Source: Nonomuraea roseoviolacea subsp. carminata (GTDB taxonomy: Bacteria > Actinomycetota > Actinomycetes > Streptosporangiales > Streptosporangiaceae). Taken from it: 64,000 nt of DNA. Below, in pieces: positions 42,176 to 50,134 of this stretch. Both the position numbers and the translations under genes were made by a program. The stretch spans positions 7,099,001 to 7,163,000 of the forward strand of contig NZ_JAMZEC010000001.1 in assembly GCF_024172185.1 (NCBI RefSeq), given 5' to 3'. How positions within the stretch are numbered: the stretch's first letter is position 1; every line of letters begins with the position of its first letter. A model generated the notes under the pieces. That model ran no database searches, was not told where the DNA came from, and saw only the letters and a program-made list of their open reading frames with translations.

Positions 42176-43024
42176 ATGCGCACCTCGCCGTCTTCAAGCG
42201 CCCAGCAAGCACGCCAGGGCATAGCTCAGCGCCTACGAGAAATCCGCCTGGACGCCGGGCTCACGGCCCGAGCGGTCGCCCAGATGGCGGGGTGGCATGA
42301 ATCCAAAGCATCCAAGATCGAGCATGGCCGGACTGTTCCCTCCGAGCCGGACATCCGGGCCTGGTGTACGGCTTGTGGTGCCGAGGATCAGATCCCTGAA
42401 CTAGTCGCCGCCTCACGAGCGGCCGACCTGATGTACGTGGAGTGGAAGCGGCTCCAAAAGACGGGGCTACGACAGCTCCAGGTCTCCAAGATCAAAATGT
42501 ACGAGCAGGTAAAGCACTTCCGTGTCTACTGCTCCAACGTCATTCCGGGTCTCTTCCAAACGCCTGCCTACGCTGAGGCGCTGCTGTCATCCATCGCCGC
42601 CTTCAGAGAAGCCCCCAACGACGTGGCGCAGGCCGTAGCCGCTCGTGTAGCCAGAGCCCGGCTTCTGCACGAGGGGAATCATCGATTCGCGGTCCTGGTA
42701 GAGGAATGGGTGCTGCGCAGCCGGATAGGCAACGCAGAAGTCATGGCGGGGCAGCTGGGACACCTGCTGGCCGTCATGTCCCTGCCATCCGTGTCTCTCG
42801 GGGTCATTCCGCAGGATGCACAGCGGCTCATGTGGCCCGTAGAGGCGTTCAACATCTTTGACGACTCGCTGGTGCAGGTGGAGCTGCTGACAGCCGAGAT
42901 CAACGTGAGCCAGCCATCAGAGATCGCCCAGTACGTCAGAGGGTTCAACCACATGTCTGAATTAGCCGTCTACGGGACGGCGGCCCGGCAGCTCATCGCT
43001 GCCGCCATTTCTGAGCTTGGTTGA
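42176..43024 (+). CDS. XRE-family regulator with DUF5753 domain
   Basis: The 282-residue product has an N-terminal helix-turn-helix (LREIRLDAGLTARAVAQMAGWHESKASKIEHGRTVPSEPDI) and the DUF5753 ligand domain (VIPGLFQTPAYAEALL, RARLLHEGNHRFAVLVEEWVLRSRIG, SLGVIPQDAQRLMWPVEAFNIFDDSLV). It follows the DUF6879 gene after ten bases and is the likely controller of the left arm of the element, perhaps through the repeated GAGCACACTCG motif. Confidence 0.93.
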   Translation: MRTSPSSSAQQARQGIAQRLREIRLDAGLTARAVAQMAGWHESKASKIEHGRTVPSEPDIRAWCTACGAEDQIPELVAASRAADLMYVEWKRLQKTGLRQLQVSKIKMYEQVKHFRVYCSNVIPGLFQTPAYAEALLSSIAAFREAPNDVAQAVAARVARARLLHEGNHRFAVLVEEWVLRSRIGNAEVMAGQLGHLLAVMSLPSVSLGVIPQDAQRLMWPVEAFNIFDDSLVQVELLTAEINVSQPSEIAQYVRGFNHMSELAVYGTAARQLIAAAISELG

Positions 43025-43030
43025 TTCCGA

Positions 43031-43050
43031 GCAAGTTCGAGCACACTCGT
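43031..43050. promoter_or_regulatory. Second copy of the left-arm operator-like motif
   Basis: GCAAGTTCGAGCACACTCGT matches the motif at 41401-41420 with two mismatches. It lies immediately after the XRE stop, 36 bp before ATG 43086, so a second promoter of the left arm probably starts here under the same control. Confidence 0.6.
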
Positions 43051-43085
43051 TGAGCTTGGAAATCGCCCACTTCTACCGTCGAGAC

Positions 43086-43490
43086 ATGGCCCGCACACAC
43101 AGAACATCATCGGCTGACGACCTGCTATGCCAGCCGATACCGGAGGAGGAAGCGGCAGTCCAGAACGCGGCTCTTGACCGGGTTCTGGAGCATCTGACGG
43201 CCGTAGGCATCCATGCCAAGCTGATCAAGCGGATTGCCGACCGATGCGCGATCAAGCTCTACTCCACCGGCGAGACCCTTTGGCACCCTCCCAAGCTCAT
43301 CATCTACGTGAACGCCGGATGGAGGATCGCCACGGTGACCATCGGCCCTCGCTCCGGTAGCTATGCCGTCGAGTTGGCGCGTGTCGGCCCGGACAACGAG
43401 ACTCGGCACGACCGAATCGAGATGGTGCCGAGCGACCACCCCGACCGCGTGGGCCTGCTGGTCGCGCAGAACGCCGGAGCGTGGGCATGA
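43086..43490 (+). CDS. Hypothetical protein, first of a coupled pair
   Basis: The 134-residue product (ATG 43086) contains LEHLTAVGIHAKLIKR, WHPPKLIIYVNAGWRIATVTIGPRSGSYAVELAR and a polar C-terminus. The layout of a helix followed by a beta-sheet with a conserved GWRIA-type strand recalls the WWRTGW proteins of the first accessory region, which also precede a coupled partner, but homology is not secure. Its stop overlaps the next start (ATGA at 43487). Confidence 0.65.
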   Translation: MARTHRTSSADDLLCQPIPEEEAAVQNAALDRVLEHLTAVGIHAKLIKRIADRCAIKLYSTGETLWHPPKLIIYVNAGWRIATVTIGPRSGSYAVELARVGPDNETRHDRIEMVPSDHPDRVGLLVAQNAGAWA

Positions 43491-44116
43491 CCACGGTCAC
43501 GGCAGGCGAGCGAGCGTTCCGCTATCCGTACGTGATCGGGTGGACAGGAGAGGCTCAGAACCCTCCGCTGAAGTGGGTGCCGCGCCATGGCGGGTTGCGA
43601 CTGAGCTACGCCGTGCCGCATCGGGACGACTTCCGCAACGGTGTCCTCCTTCTGCGGCAGAGCCAGAACCGCACGGGCCGACCCGACTTCAAGACGGTCA
43701 ACACGCTGAGGCAGTGGCGCTGCATGGACAAGCGGCTGTGCCAGGTGTGCGCGCGGTCGGCTGTAGATCGGGAGACGGGCCGCATTTGGTGGCTGCTGTC
43801 GTCCGGCTACGGCGGTGATGGCGACGGCTATACCAACGCCCCGCCGACGTGCCCGGCCTGCATCCCGGAAGCGATCTCACGGTGTTCTCACCTACGGCGC
43901 AACGCCGCCGTCTTCACCGTGGGCGACTGCTACCCCTTCGGAGTACGGGCAGATGTGTTTGTTCCTTACTTGCCACCGCTGGTGCCGTTCGAGCGCAACG
44001 CCGTCGTCAGGTTCGACGACTATGACATGCACCACGCGCTGGCCCGTGAGCTGCTGATGCGACTACATGACGTGCAGCCGGCCGCGACGGAAGGTGACGC
44101 GCCGTGGGTGGCGTAG
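43487..44116 (+). CDS. Cysteine-rich hypothetical protein
   Basis: The 209-residue product begins at ATG 43487, overlapping the upstream stop. Two CxxC pairs (CMDKRLCQVC and CPAC), a further cysteine (ISRC) and nearby residues suggest a zinc-binding core about residues 80-130. The C-terminus has FVPYLPPLVPFERNAVVRFDDYDMHHALA. I recall proteins of this layout from actinobacterial elements but cannot name a function. Confidence 0.65.
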   Translation: MTTVTAGERAFRYPYVIGWTGEAQNPPLKWVPRHGGLRLSYAVPHRDDFRNGVLLLRQSQNRTGRPDFKTVNTLRQWRCMDKRLCQVCARSAVDRETGRIWWLLSSGYGGDGDGYTNAPPTCPACIPEAISRCSHLRRNAAVFTVGDCYPFGVRADVFVPYLPPLVPFERNAVVRFDDYDMHHALARELLMRLHDVQPAATEGDAPWVA

Positions 44117-44268
44117 ACGGTGTCCAGATGATCTCGCAAATGCTGCGCCTGACCGCCGCCTATCTCGCTATCTGCCCGCTGGCGGGACTGGCCGCGCTCA
44201 TCGTGCAGTCGTTTGTGGATGACTGGCGCAACGGCTGGCGGCCATGGCGACGCGATGAACGCACCTAG
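44104..44268 (+). CDS. Small single-helix membrane protein
   Basis: The 54-residue product (GTG 44104, overlapping the preceding gene by 13 bases) contains one membrane helix, LTAAYLAICPLAGLAALIVQSFV, and a basic Trp-rich tail (DWRNGWRPWRRDE). It is too short for ORF calling at 60 residues. The TAG stop is part of the CTAG at which the IS inserted, so the gene is intact. ATG 44128 is an alternative start. Confidence 0.55.
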   Translation: MGGVDGVQMISQMLRLTAAYLAICPLAGLAALIVQSFVDDWRNGWRPWRRDERT

Positions 44269-44290
44269 CGCCTGTACGGAGTTCGGATCT

Positions 44291-44887
44291 TCAGGTCGGT
44301 CGAAGGCTTCGGATCCACAAGATGGCCCCGCGTAGATGAAGACCCGCCAGATAGCTATCGGGGGTCTTGTCGAAGCGGAAAGCCAGCCCACGCCACTCCT
44401 TGATCCGATTGATGCATCGTTCTGCGGTGTTGCGTTGCTTGTAGAGATCGGGATCATGGCTGACCGGCCGGCCGCCGCGGGAGCCGCGCTTCTTGCGGTT
44501 GGCCGCCTGGTCGCTCTTCTCCGGGATGACCGCCTTGATCCGGCGTCGACGTAAGTAGGAGCGGTTGCCGCGCGAGGAGTAGGCCTTGTCGGCGGCCACC
44601 GCGTCCGGGCGGGTGCGCGGACGTCCGAGGGGCAGGCGAATCTTGATGCGCTCCAGCACGGCGCGAAACTGCGGGCTGTCTCCCGCCTGGCCAGGGGTGA
44701 GAACAAAAGACAGCGGACGGCATCGCCGCTCAGCTGACAGGTGCACCTTGCTGGTCAGCCCGCCCCGCGAGCGGCCCAGCTTGGCCGCCGTCAGCCGGAA
44801 CCTGCGCCGCCGTCGTAGCCGCCGCCCTTCGTCTCGGCCGTCTTCATCGGGGTTGCCGTCGCGGGGGTTTTGCCCCTTTGGCGGAGC
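44291..44887 (-). CDS. IS5-family transposase, OrfB (after -1 frameshift)
   Basis: Read from the slippery site, the 198-residue continuation holds AKLGRSRGGLTSKVHL, the second catalytic Asp (VAADKAYSSRGNR) and the Glu (NTAERCINRIKEW), completing the DDE triad. It has no suitable start of its own near its beginning, so it is expressed only as the OrfAB fusion. Confidence 0.85.
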   Translation of the reverse strand, partial: APPKGQNPRDGNPDEDGRDEGRRLRRRRRFRLTAAKLGRSRGGLTSKVHLSAERRCRPLSFVLTPGQAGDSPQFRAVLERIKIRLPLGRPRTRPDAVAADKAYSSRGNRSYLRRRRIKAVIPEKSDQAANRKKRGSRGGRPVSHDPDLYKQRNTAERCINRIKEWRGLAFRFDKTPDSYLAGLHLRGAILWIRSLRPT

Positions 44888-45273
44888 CCCTTTTCCTGCT
44901 CGGCTGCCTGTTCCAGCAGTTCGACAAGCTCGCTGTCGAGTGCCATTCCGGCGGCGTGATGGTGGGCGCGGGCCGTGGTGGAATCCACGCTGACCAGGCC
45001 AAGCTCGGTCTGCCCGCGGGCCGCGGCCTCGGCGATCATTGCCTGCATCAGCTGCTCGAATACGCCGCTCAGTGCCCAGGAGCGGAACCGGTCGTAGGTG
45101 CTGGACCAGGGCCCGTACTCGGTGGGCAGGTCCCGCCACGGACTGCCCGTGCGAAACCGCCACATCACCGCGTTGAACTGCCGCCGCAGATCCGGAATCG
45201 GGCCTCGCTCACCCAGGGGCAGGTGAGGCTCGATCAAGGACCATTCCTCGTCGGTGAGGTCTCCACGTGCCAT
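44791..45273 (-). CDS. IS5-family transposase, OrfA (frameshift upstream part)
   Basis: The 160-residue frame starts at ATG 45273 with the IS5/IS427 N-terminus (LTDEEWSLIEPHLPLGERG, NAVMWRFRTGSPWRDLP) and includes the first catalytic Asp (LVSVDSTTARAH). A slippery heptamer A-AAG-GGG (reverse complement of 44887-44893) is in the right frame for -1 slippage, which joins ...EQEKG to APPKGQ of OrfB and yields a fusion of about 327 residues. Confidence 0.88.
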   Translation of the reverse strand: MARGDLTDEEWSLIEPHLPLGERGPIPDLRRQFNAVMWRFRTGSPWRDLPTEYGPWSSTYDRFRSWALSGVFEQLMQAMIAEAAARGQTELGLVSVDSTTARAHHHAAGMALDSELVELLEQAAEQEKGLRQRGKTPATATPMKTAETKGGGYDGGAGSG

Positions 45274-45416
45274 GGCGAAGACCTACCAGGATCGCGGACA
45301 GCAGGCAGGCAGATCCCTCTGATCTCAACTCCGTACAGGCCCTAGAACGCGCGGCTGGCCAAAGCCTTCCTTCCTACAACCTGGGACCGCTTGCCAGAAA
45401 CAGATAAAGCTTGCGC

Positions 45417-45515
45417 ATGAAGCTGGACAAGTACAAGGACGAAGCCGAAGAGGACGAGCAACTCCCCGAGCGCGTCGCCGACATGGAGCTGTACCGGCAG
45501 CTCGGGGGTGGTTGA
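45417..45515 (+). CDS. Possible 32-residue acidic protein
   Basis: ATG 45417 opens a frame for MKLDKYKDEAEEDEQLPERV and 12 more residues, ending at 45515, one base before the convergent gene's stop. Its ATG overlaps the stop of an upstream open frame (ATGA) that begins at the IS border, which suggests it was the second gene of a coupled pair now cut by the IS. Composition looks coding; nothing else supports it. Confidence 0.4.
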   Translation: MKLDKYKDEAEEDEQLPERVADMELYRQLGGG

Positions 45516-46016
45516 TCAGCGCTCCAGTTCCTCTATCTCTGTTCGAGCGGAGACCAGTGCCTCATATGCCTGTTTAGCCTTCTCGGCCTCCGCACGTGCG
45601 TCGTACCAGGACGCTTGCAGCTTCGGCCACCACTCGCCCAGCTTGGACGGGTTCTTGAAGAGGTACACCACCGCAGATGTGACGCCTAGGCTGCTTGCCC
45701 CGCCCACAAGCAGTTCCATCGTGAGAGGGGAGTTCATAGAAATCCTACGGACCTCCACGATGGGCCGAGATTGAGCGCGGACGACCGACTCAAGGCGTGG
45801 GTCTGCCCAATCTAGAGCGGTCTCCTGAAGCGTTCTCTTGACGACCACGGCCATCTTTATCGCATCGACGTAATCATGCAGATACGTCACGAAGCGTGCG
45901 AGCAATGAGAGTGTGGGTCCCCCAAACGGCGGCTCCTGTGGAGCTGGTGGAAGCTGAGCGATCACGCTTAGGGCATTTGCGCTGCGCGTCCGCTCACGCG
46001 TGTCTAACGGAGTCAC
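45516..46016 (-). CDS. Hypothetical protein with one central hydrophobic segment
   Basis: The 166-residue product (GTG 46016) has a helical N-terminal half, a moderately hydrophobic segment near residue 100-118 (LTMELLVGGASSLGVTSAVVYLF) and a C-terminal charged helix rich in Ala/Glu/Lys (AEAEKAKQAYEALVSARTEIEELE) that could form a coiled coil. A holin-like or membrane-sensor role is possible but no family was recognised. It is the most distal minus-strand gene of the element. Confidence 0.6.
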   Translation of the reverse strand: MTPLDTRERTRSANALSVIAQLPPAPQEPPFGGPTLSLLARFVTYLHDYVDAIKMAVVVKRTLQETALDWADPRLESVVRAQSRPIVEVRRISMNSPLTMELLVGGASSLGVTSAVVYLFKNPSKLGEWWPKLQASWYDARAEAEKAKQAYEALVSARTEIEELER

Positions 46017-46309
46017 AGCTACCAGATCCTAGTTCGCCTAGCGCGCATTCGCTGGAGGAGTACGCCCCTCAACTTCATAACGTCCTGGGAGGTGATGCCC
46101 TTGCAGACAGGCAACCCTCTCGGATGGAGTCCCACCCGCACAGAAGCCGCGGCTACCAGATCTTGAGGTGGGCTGAGACCTACATCGTTCAGCCTGACGG
46201 CCCCAACAACGGCCCACCTGGAAGCATTCGCCGCCAGGCTCTCGCGTCCGGCCGATGGCCGCGTACGTCTGCCAGTTCACGTACCAGTCTCCGGGATGAC
46301 GTACCAACG
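46017..46309. other. Intergenic stretch in the element without a supported gene
   Basis: About 290 bp between the 166-residue gene and the terminator of the replication gene. An 89-residue minus-strand frame is open here but is Cys/Arg/Gly-rich without a family pattern or ribosome site. The promoter of 45516-46016 must lie here. Confidence 0.45.
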
Positions 46310-46342
46310 AACAGGCCCCAGCCCGAAAGCCCGGGGCCTGTT
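46310..46342 (-). terminator. Terminator of the replication gene
   Basis: AACAGGCCCC (46310-46319) and GGGGCCTGTT (46333-46342) form a perfect 10-bp stem with a 13-base loop, 12 bases beyond the stop of the DUF3987 gene. Confidence 0.85.
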
Positions 46343-46353
46343 CTGGCCGATAG

Positions 46354-48126
46354 TTAGGCAGCTACCTCAGGCGTCGGGAAGAGCGTCGCAGCGTCGCTCT
46401 TGGCACGGCTCCTGCGCGGCGTCTTGACCTTGGCCGCCTTGTCCTCCTGGGGCACGCTGGCAGCGGCCTGGCCAGCCATCATGCCCTTGAGGATCTCCTG
46501 AAGCATCTCCGCTCCAGCAGGAGAGGACAGGAAGGCCCTCACGGCCCCCTCCGAGACGGCGGGCTCTTCGGCGGCCTGCTCCATCGGCTCAGGCTCAGGC
46601 GTGACGCTTTGTGCGGCGTCGATCTCGTCCCACTCGTCTGCGCTCAGGTAGGGCAAGAACGCGGGAGTCTCCTCAGGAGCCGTCTCCTCCTCAGCGTCCG
46701 ACTCGGCAGATTCCTCCGTAACAATCTCCGGAGTCACCTCCAGGTCGAGTTCGTTCGTTTCTTCGGCGATCGCTGACTCAACGTAGATGTAGCGCATGCT
46801 CGGACGGCCCCCGGTGCCCTTGGCACTGTGCCCCTTGACCACCTCGATCGTGTCAAGCTGCGCCACGATCTCCCTAAGGTCGGCCGCCTTGATGTTCAGG
46901 GCTCGATAGATTTCGGTGGCCGTGCGGCCAGCGTCTCCGGCTTCCCTCACGAAGTTCTCGACCTTCACGGCCAAGCTTGCCTCCTCCGAAGCTTCAGCTT
47001 CGGGGAGCACGTAGGCGATGGTTTCGATGGAGTAGCAGACCAGCGCAAGGGAGGCATCAAAGTCGCGCTCGCTGATCTCGTCTCGCCGCTCCGACAGGGC
47101 GAACAATCCGGCCAGCCGAATCATGTAGGCCATGGCCCGTTCGGCGTACTGGCTCATGGCCTCGGTTGAGATCATGGCTTCCACGATGGGCCGGTGCTTG
47201 GCCTCGAACACGCGGGCCACGTGCCCCGGCACGGTCACCGTGTCCACCTGTCGGGCGAAGTCGCCAGCCTGCCTCAGGGCACGGGCAGCCTGCCGGATGG
47301 CCTCGTGAGCGTCGGACGACTCGAACACGGGCAGCGTCTTGGACTGCTGCACCCACACCGGCAGGAGACGGTTCCACGTGCCCCCTGTCGCGTCCTTCCC
47401 ACCGGCGACCGCAGCCCAGTTGCGGGGCTGCACGTGCATCGTGAGGCCCAGGTGGGGACGCCTCACCCTCAGGTCATCCATCTTGGTCTTGTGCGCGATG
47501 GTCTGGGCGTCGAACGCCTTGCGGAGGTAGACGCCCACTTTGGCATCCCGGCGCGCGTTGGACAGCAGCGCGTCTCCCTCCTCCTCGATGAACCAGACCG
47601 GGTTGGCCAGCGTGCCCTCTGCCCGTTCGGCGAGTTCGGCGATGAACCCCAGGCCCGTGGCCGGAAGCCCTTCCACCACACTCTCCTCTGCGAAGGATGC
47701 GAACGCCGCTTCCACCACGCGCCTGGCGATGCCGGTTGCCGTGCCTTTCCTCCCGACACCACTACGCCCGACCAGCACGCCCCACAAGGCCAGCGGGGAG
47801 GAACCCTTGCCCGTCTCCACGGTCGGCCCATAGCCGATGTAGGCGCTGTAGGCCGACATGAGGGAGACCATGACGCCGACCTTGGACCCTTCGGTGAAGG
47901 GGTCGAGTGCATCGGTGATACGACCGAAGAGCCCGTGGAACGCCTCGTTGGAGATAACAGGAGCATTGCTCTGCATGGCTTGATAGCCTTCCCTTGTCGG
48001 CCCCAGAGCGGTTGAGACGCCAATCCTTGCGCTCTGGGGCTGGTCTATGTCTGACGCTGGTTTCTCCGTCCCGAGTTTGTTCGTTAACTCGGTTGCATCG
48101 GAGCCAGCGCCGAGAAAGCTAGCCAT
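46354..48126 (-). CDS. DUF3987-type P-loop replication protein
   Basis: The 590-residue product has a nucleotide-binding loop (LVGRSGVGRKGTATG) preceded by SPLALWGVLVG, and later FIEEEGDALLSNARRDAKVGVYLRKAFD and GLTMHVQPRNW. This is the pattern of DUF3987/YfjI-like helicase-primase partners found on phage-derived elements. A winged-helix segment (GRTATEIYRALNIKAADLREIVAQLD) and a long acidic tail follow. It probably drives replication of the excised element. ATG 48126 was used; TTG 48144 is in frame. Confidence 0.8.
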   Translation of the reverse strand: MASFLGAGSDATELTNKLGTEKPASDIDQPQSARIGVSTALGPTREGYQAMQSNAPVISNEAFHGLFGRITDALDPFTEGSKVGVMVSLMSAYSAYIGYGPTVETGKGSSPLALWGVLVGRSGVGRKGTATGIARRVVEAAFASFAEESVVEGLPATGLGFIAELAERAEGTLANPVWFIEEEGDALLSNARRDAKVGVYLRKAFDAQTIAHKTKMDDLRVRRPHLGLTMHVQPRNWAAVAGGKDATGGTWNRLLPVWVQQSKTLPVFESSDAHEAIRQAARALRQAGDFARQVDTVTVPGHVARVFEAKHRPIVEAMISTEAMSQYAERAMAYMIRLAGLFALSERRDEISERDFDASLALVCYSIETIAYVLPEAEASEEASLAVKVENFVREAGDAGRTATEIYRALNIKAADLREIVAQLDTIEVVKGHSAKGTGGRPSMRYIYVESAIAEETNELDLEVTPEIVTEESAESDAEEETAPEETPAFLPYLSADEWDEIDAAQSVTPEPEPMEQAAEEPAVSEGAVRAFLSSPAGAEMLQEILKGMMAGQAAASVPQEDKAAKVKTPRRSRAKSDAATLFPTPEVAA

Positions 48127-48370
48127 TCGAGTTTTGTCTGTCAACAGAAAACTACGAAACCGCTGGAAAATCGGTGTTTGTTAGTTCGTTGCCCACACCC
48201 TGGGGTAATGCACTTTCGTTGAGGCCGTGGACCCCGACAGGGGGTGGTTCCTCCGACCAAGTACGAGTCTGGGACTTTTCCGGGAAGGCGACAAACATGC
48301 TCCGACCTGGAGCATTGCCCGCCCTGAGGGTGGAAGAATTTACAAAACTCCCCAGCCCGGCAAACAAGAA
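48127..48370. other. Intergenic stretch upstream of the replication gene
   Basis: This 240-bp gap lies between the replication gene and the capsid terminator and has lower GC (for example TTTTCTGTTGACAG near 48143 in minus orientation, with a TTGACA-like -35). It must hold the replication-gene promoter. An origin would be logical here, but no iterons or large inverted repeats were found. Confidence 0.45.
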
Positions 48371-48403
48371 AATCCCCGAACCCTTCCATTGGGCTCGGGG
48401 ATT
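48371..48403 (-). terminator. Terminator of the capsid transcription unit
   Basis: AATCCCCGA (48371-48379) and TCGGGGATT (48395-48403) form a perfect stem. Read on the minus strand it is followed by TTTTCTTG. It lies 20 bases after the capsid stop and separates capsid from replication genes. Confidence 0.88.
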
Positions 48404-48423
48404 CTTGCATCGCAAGGATTAAC

Positions 48424-49347
48424 TTAGGCAGTCCACTTCACAGCGGCCTTCACGAGGCCTTCGGAATTCTGCACGGCGACGTTGGGTGCGGTGGGCTGCT
48501 TGCCGCCAGGGAAGGACAAGACCCGTGCCCCGTACAGGTGCAGAGCGTCAATCTGGTCGCGCCGGTACTTCTCTACCGGCTGGCTCCGGAAGTCAGTGAA
48601 CTGGCTGGCGTACGTGGTGAACGCCTTGTGCCCGGCCAGGATGTCCACGCCGGTTGGCATGGCCGTGGTGGACAGCAGCGTGAACCCGGCCAGGTGGGCA
48701 ATCACGCCGTTGGCCGTGGCCCCAGCTTCACCAAGGGCGGCAGCGTTGGCCACGTCGGGGGCACGCATCAGGTAGCGCTTGGCCGTGGGCGAGACAACGA
48801 CATAGCGGCCTGCGGGCACGTCACTGCCGTCGAGCTTCTCCATCATGTCGAAGATGGCTTCCAGCAGCGCCTCACCCTTGGCCACGCTCGTGGGCAGACC
48901 GCTCACATTGACCTGCGGCAAGCTGGACGCAGACGCTGCGATGGTCGCGCCAACGAACGTGTCGGTAGAGGTCGCGAGAGCGCGGATGGATTCCAAAGTG
49001 GCCGGCGCCGCCAAAGCGCCGGCTACCTGAACCGTCTCGATGTTGCGCACGTAGAAGGCCACGTAATCGGCCTCGGTGATGTCAAGGTACTGCTCAACGG
49101 TCTTCAGGTCTTCGATCGTCATTCCGGCCACGTCGTTGTACTTGCCCACGTTGGGCCGGATGAGGCCGTTGACCACCATCCGGTCACCCTGGGCGGTGAT
49201 GTCGCCCTCGTAGTCGGTGTTCACGACCAGAGGCGAAGCCCACACAAGCAGCGGATCAAACTGGGTGAGAAGCTCGCTGCTCCACTCGGTGGGAACAAAC
49301 GCATGCGTGCCTGCATGCGCGTATGCGGGGATCGGGGTAATTGCCAA
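48424..49347 (-). CDS. Phage-type major capsid protein
   Basis: The 307-residue product has the features of HK97-fold coat proteins of the P22-coat-like group: PTEWSSELLTQFDPLLVW at the N-terminus (conserved N-arm), GDRMVVNGLIRPNVG (E-loop region), DYVAFYVRNIETVQ, VVVSPTAKRYLMRAPDVANAA (a typical capsid P-domain motif) and HKAFTTYASQFTDFRSQPVEKYRRDQIDALHLYGARVL. Its gene directly follows a scaffold-like gene. No portal, terminase or tail genes are near. An encapsulin-like role is less likely because no cargo enzyme is adjacent. Confidence 0.82.
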   Translation of the reverse strand: MAITPIPAYAHAGTHAFVPTEWSSELLTQFDPLLVWASPLVVNTDYEGDITAQGDRMVVNGLIRPNVGKYNDVAGMTIEDLKTVEQYLDITEADYVAFYVRNIETVQVAGALAAPATLESIRALATSTDTFVGATIAASASSLPQVNVSGLPTSVAKGEALLEAIFDMMEKLDGSDVPAGRYVVVSPTAKRYLMRAPDVANAAALGEAGATANGVIAHLAGFTLLSTTAMPTGVDILAGHKAFTTYASQFTDFRSQPVEKYRRDQIDALHLYGARVLSFPGGKQPTAPNVAVQNSEGLVKAAVKWTA

Positions 49348-49369
49348 AGAGAAATCCTTTCAATTGGGC

Positions 49370-49864
49370 TTAGCGGCGTGCTCGCGCGTCCAGCGACACG
49401 CCACGCTGGGCGGGTGCGCCTGAGCTTTGAGGGCCGATGCCCACATCCTGGGGATACGCGGGCTTCTTGGTCACAGAACCGAACGAAGTAACAAACTCTG
49501 CGATCGCGTCAAGGTCGGCCGTTCCTTCCCCAGTGAGGAAGGCGGACATGTTGAGCTTGGACATCGCGTCTGGGGCCAGCTCCATGCCGCGCTGTTGGGC
49601 GGCATGCTGGAGATGAATCTCGGCCAGCTTCAGAGCATGCTCTTGCTGCATCACGGTCATGGCCTGTTCCAGTTCCGTACTCTTGGCCGTTGCGGCCTCC
49701 AGTTCGGCGCTGGCGGCCTTCCAGCGAGCTTCGTTGGTCCGACTCAGGCTCTTCCATTTATCGGCCTCAGAATCGAACTGAGCGCCTTCTGGGGGCGCTT
49801 CGGCCACCTGATCCATTTCGGTGTCGATGATGGCTTCAGCGGAATTGCTAGGCGAGTCATCCAT
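49370..49864 (-). CDS. Capsid scaffold-like protein
   Basis: The 164-residue product is acidic at the N-terminus, has a long central coiled coil (WKSLSRTNEARWKAASAELE through HAAQQRGMELAP) and ends in MSKLNMSAFLTGEGTADLDAIAEFV, a pattern common to phage scaffolding proteins encoded just before the major capsid gene. The spacing to the capsid start is 22 bases. Function is inferred from this architecture and position. Confidence 0.75.
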   Translation of the reverse strand: MDDSPSNSAEAIIDTEMDQVAEAPPEGAQFDSEADKWKSLSRTNEARWKAASAELEAATAKSTELEQAMTVMQQEHALKLAEIHLQHAAQQRGMELAPDAMSKLNMSAFLTGEGTADLDAIAEFVTSFGSVTKKPAYPQDVGIGPQSSGAPAQRGVSLDARARR

Positions 49865-49910
49865 TTCGGCTACTCCCTTCGATGGTCAATCGCGTTTTCC
49901 CTGTCGGGGC

Positions 49911-50096
49911 TTACCACGTGCGCATGCGCAGCTCGTCATGGTCCGGCGCTGCCTGCCACGCGTAGGTGAGCGATCGAGGGTTGTCCAGGTCGCCGATCAC
50001 GGACACGATGCGGATGGCGGGGTCCAAGTCGCCGTCTCGCCAGGCGGCGAGGATATCCAGAGCGCTCATGGTCTCAAGGTGAGCATGGGTAATCAT
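49911..50096 (-). CDS. Small hypothetical protein before the scaffold gene
   Basis: The 61-residue product (ATG 50096) contains ALDILAAWRDGDLDPAIRIVSVIGDLDNPRSL. It is globular and acidic; no family was recognised. It lies immediately after a strong hairpin and 46 bases before the scaffold gene, so it is the first gene of the capsid unit. Confidence 0.6.
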   Translation of the reverse strand: MITHAHLETMSALDILAAWRDGDLDPAIRIVSVIGDLDNPRSLTYAWQAAPDHDELRMRTW

Positions 50097-50134
50097 CAGT
50101 GGCGTTCTCCAAACTGTGTGATGTGGGCATGAAG

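Larger units (their letters stand above)
44269..45341 (-). mobile_element. Intact IS5-family insertion sequence
   Basis: The element is 1073 bp with terminal inverted repeats CGCCTGTACGGAGTT (left) and GGCCTGTACGGAGTT (right, reverse complement). Both ends are flanked by CTAG (44265-44268 and 45342-45345), the probable 4-bp target duplication. It encodes a two-frame transposase on the minus strand. A degraded copy lies at 10031-10992 and a solo end at 9388. Confidence 0.9.

Noticed and set aside
46038..46307. 89-codon minus-strand frame in the satellite
   Set aside because: No ribosome site or recognisable pattern; cysteine- and arginine-rich composition typical of random frames in this GC range.
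48127..48370. Replication origin of the element
   Set aside because: Position and lower GC would suit an origin, but no iterons, long inverted repeats or DnaA-type boxes could be identified.
48424..49347. Encapsulin nanocompartment instead of phage capsid
   Set aside because: No cargo enzyme or targeting peptide gene is adjacent, whereas a scaffold-like gene precedes it and the whole unit lies on an integrase-bearing element.
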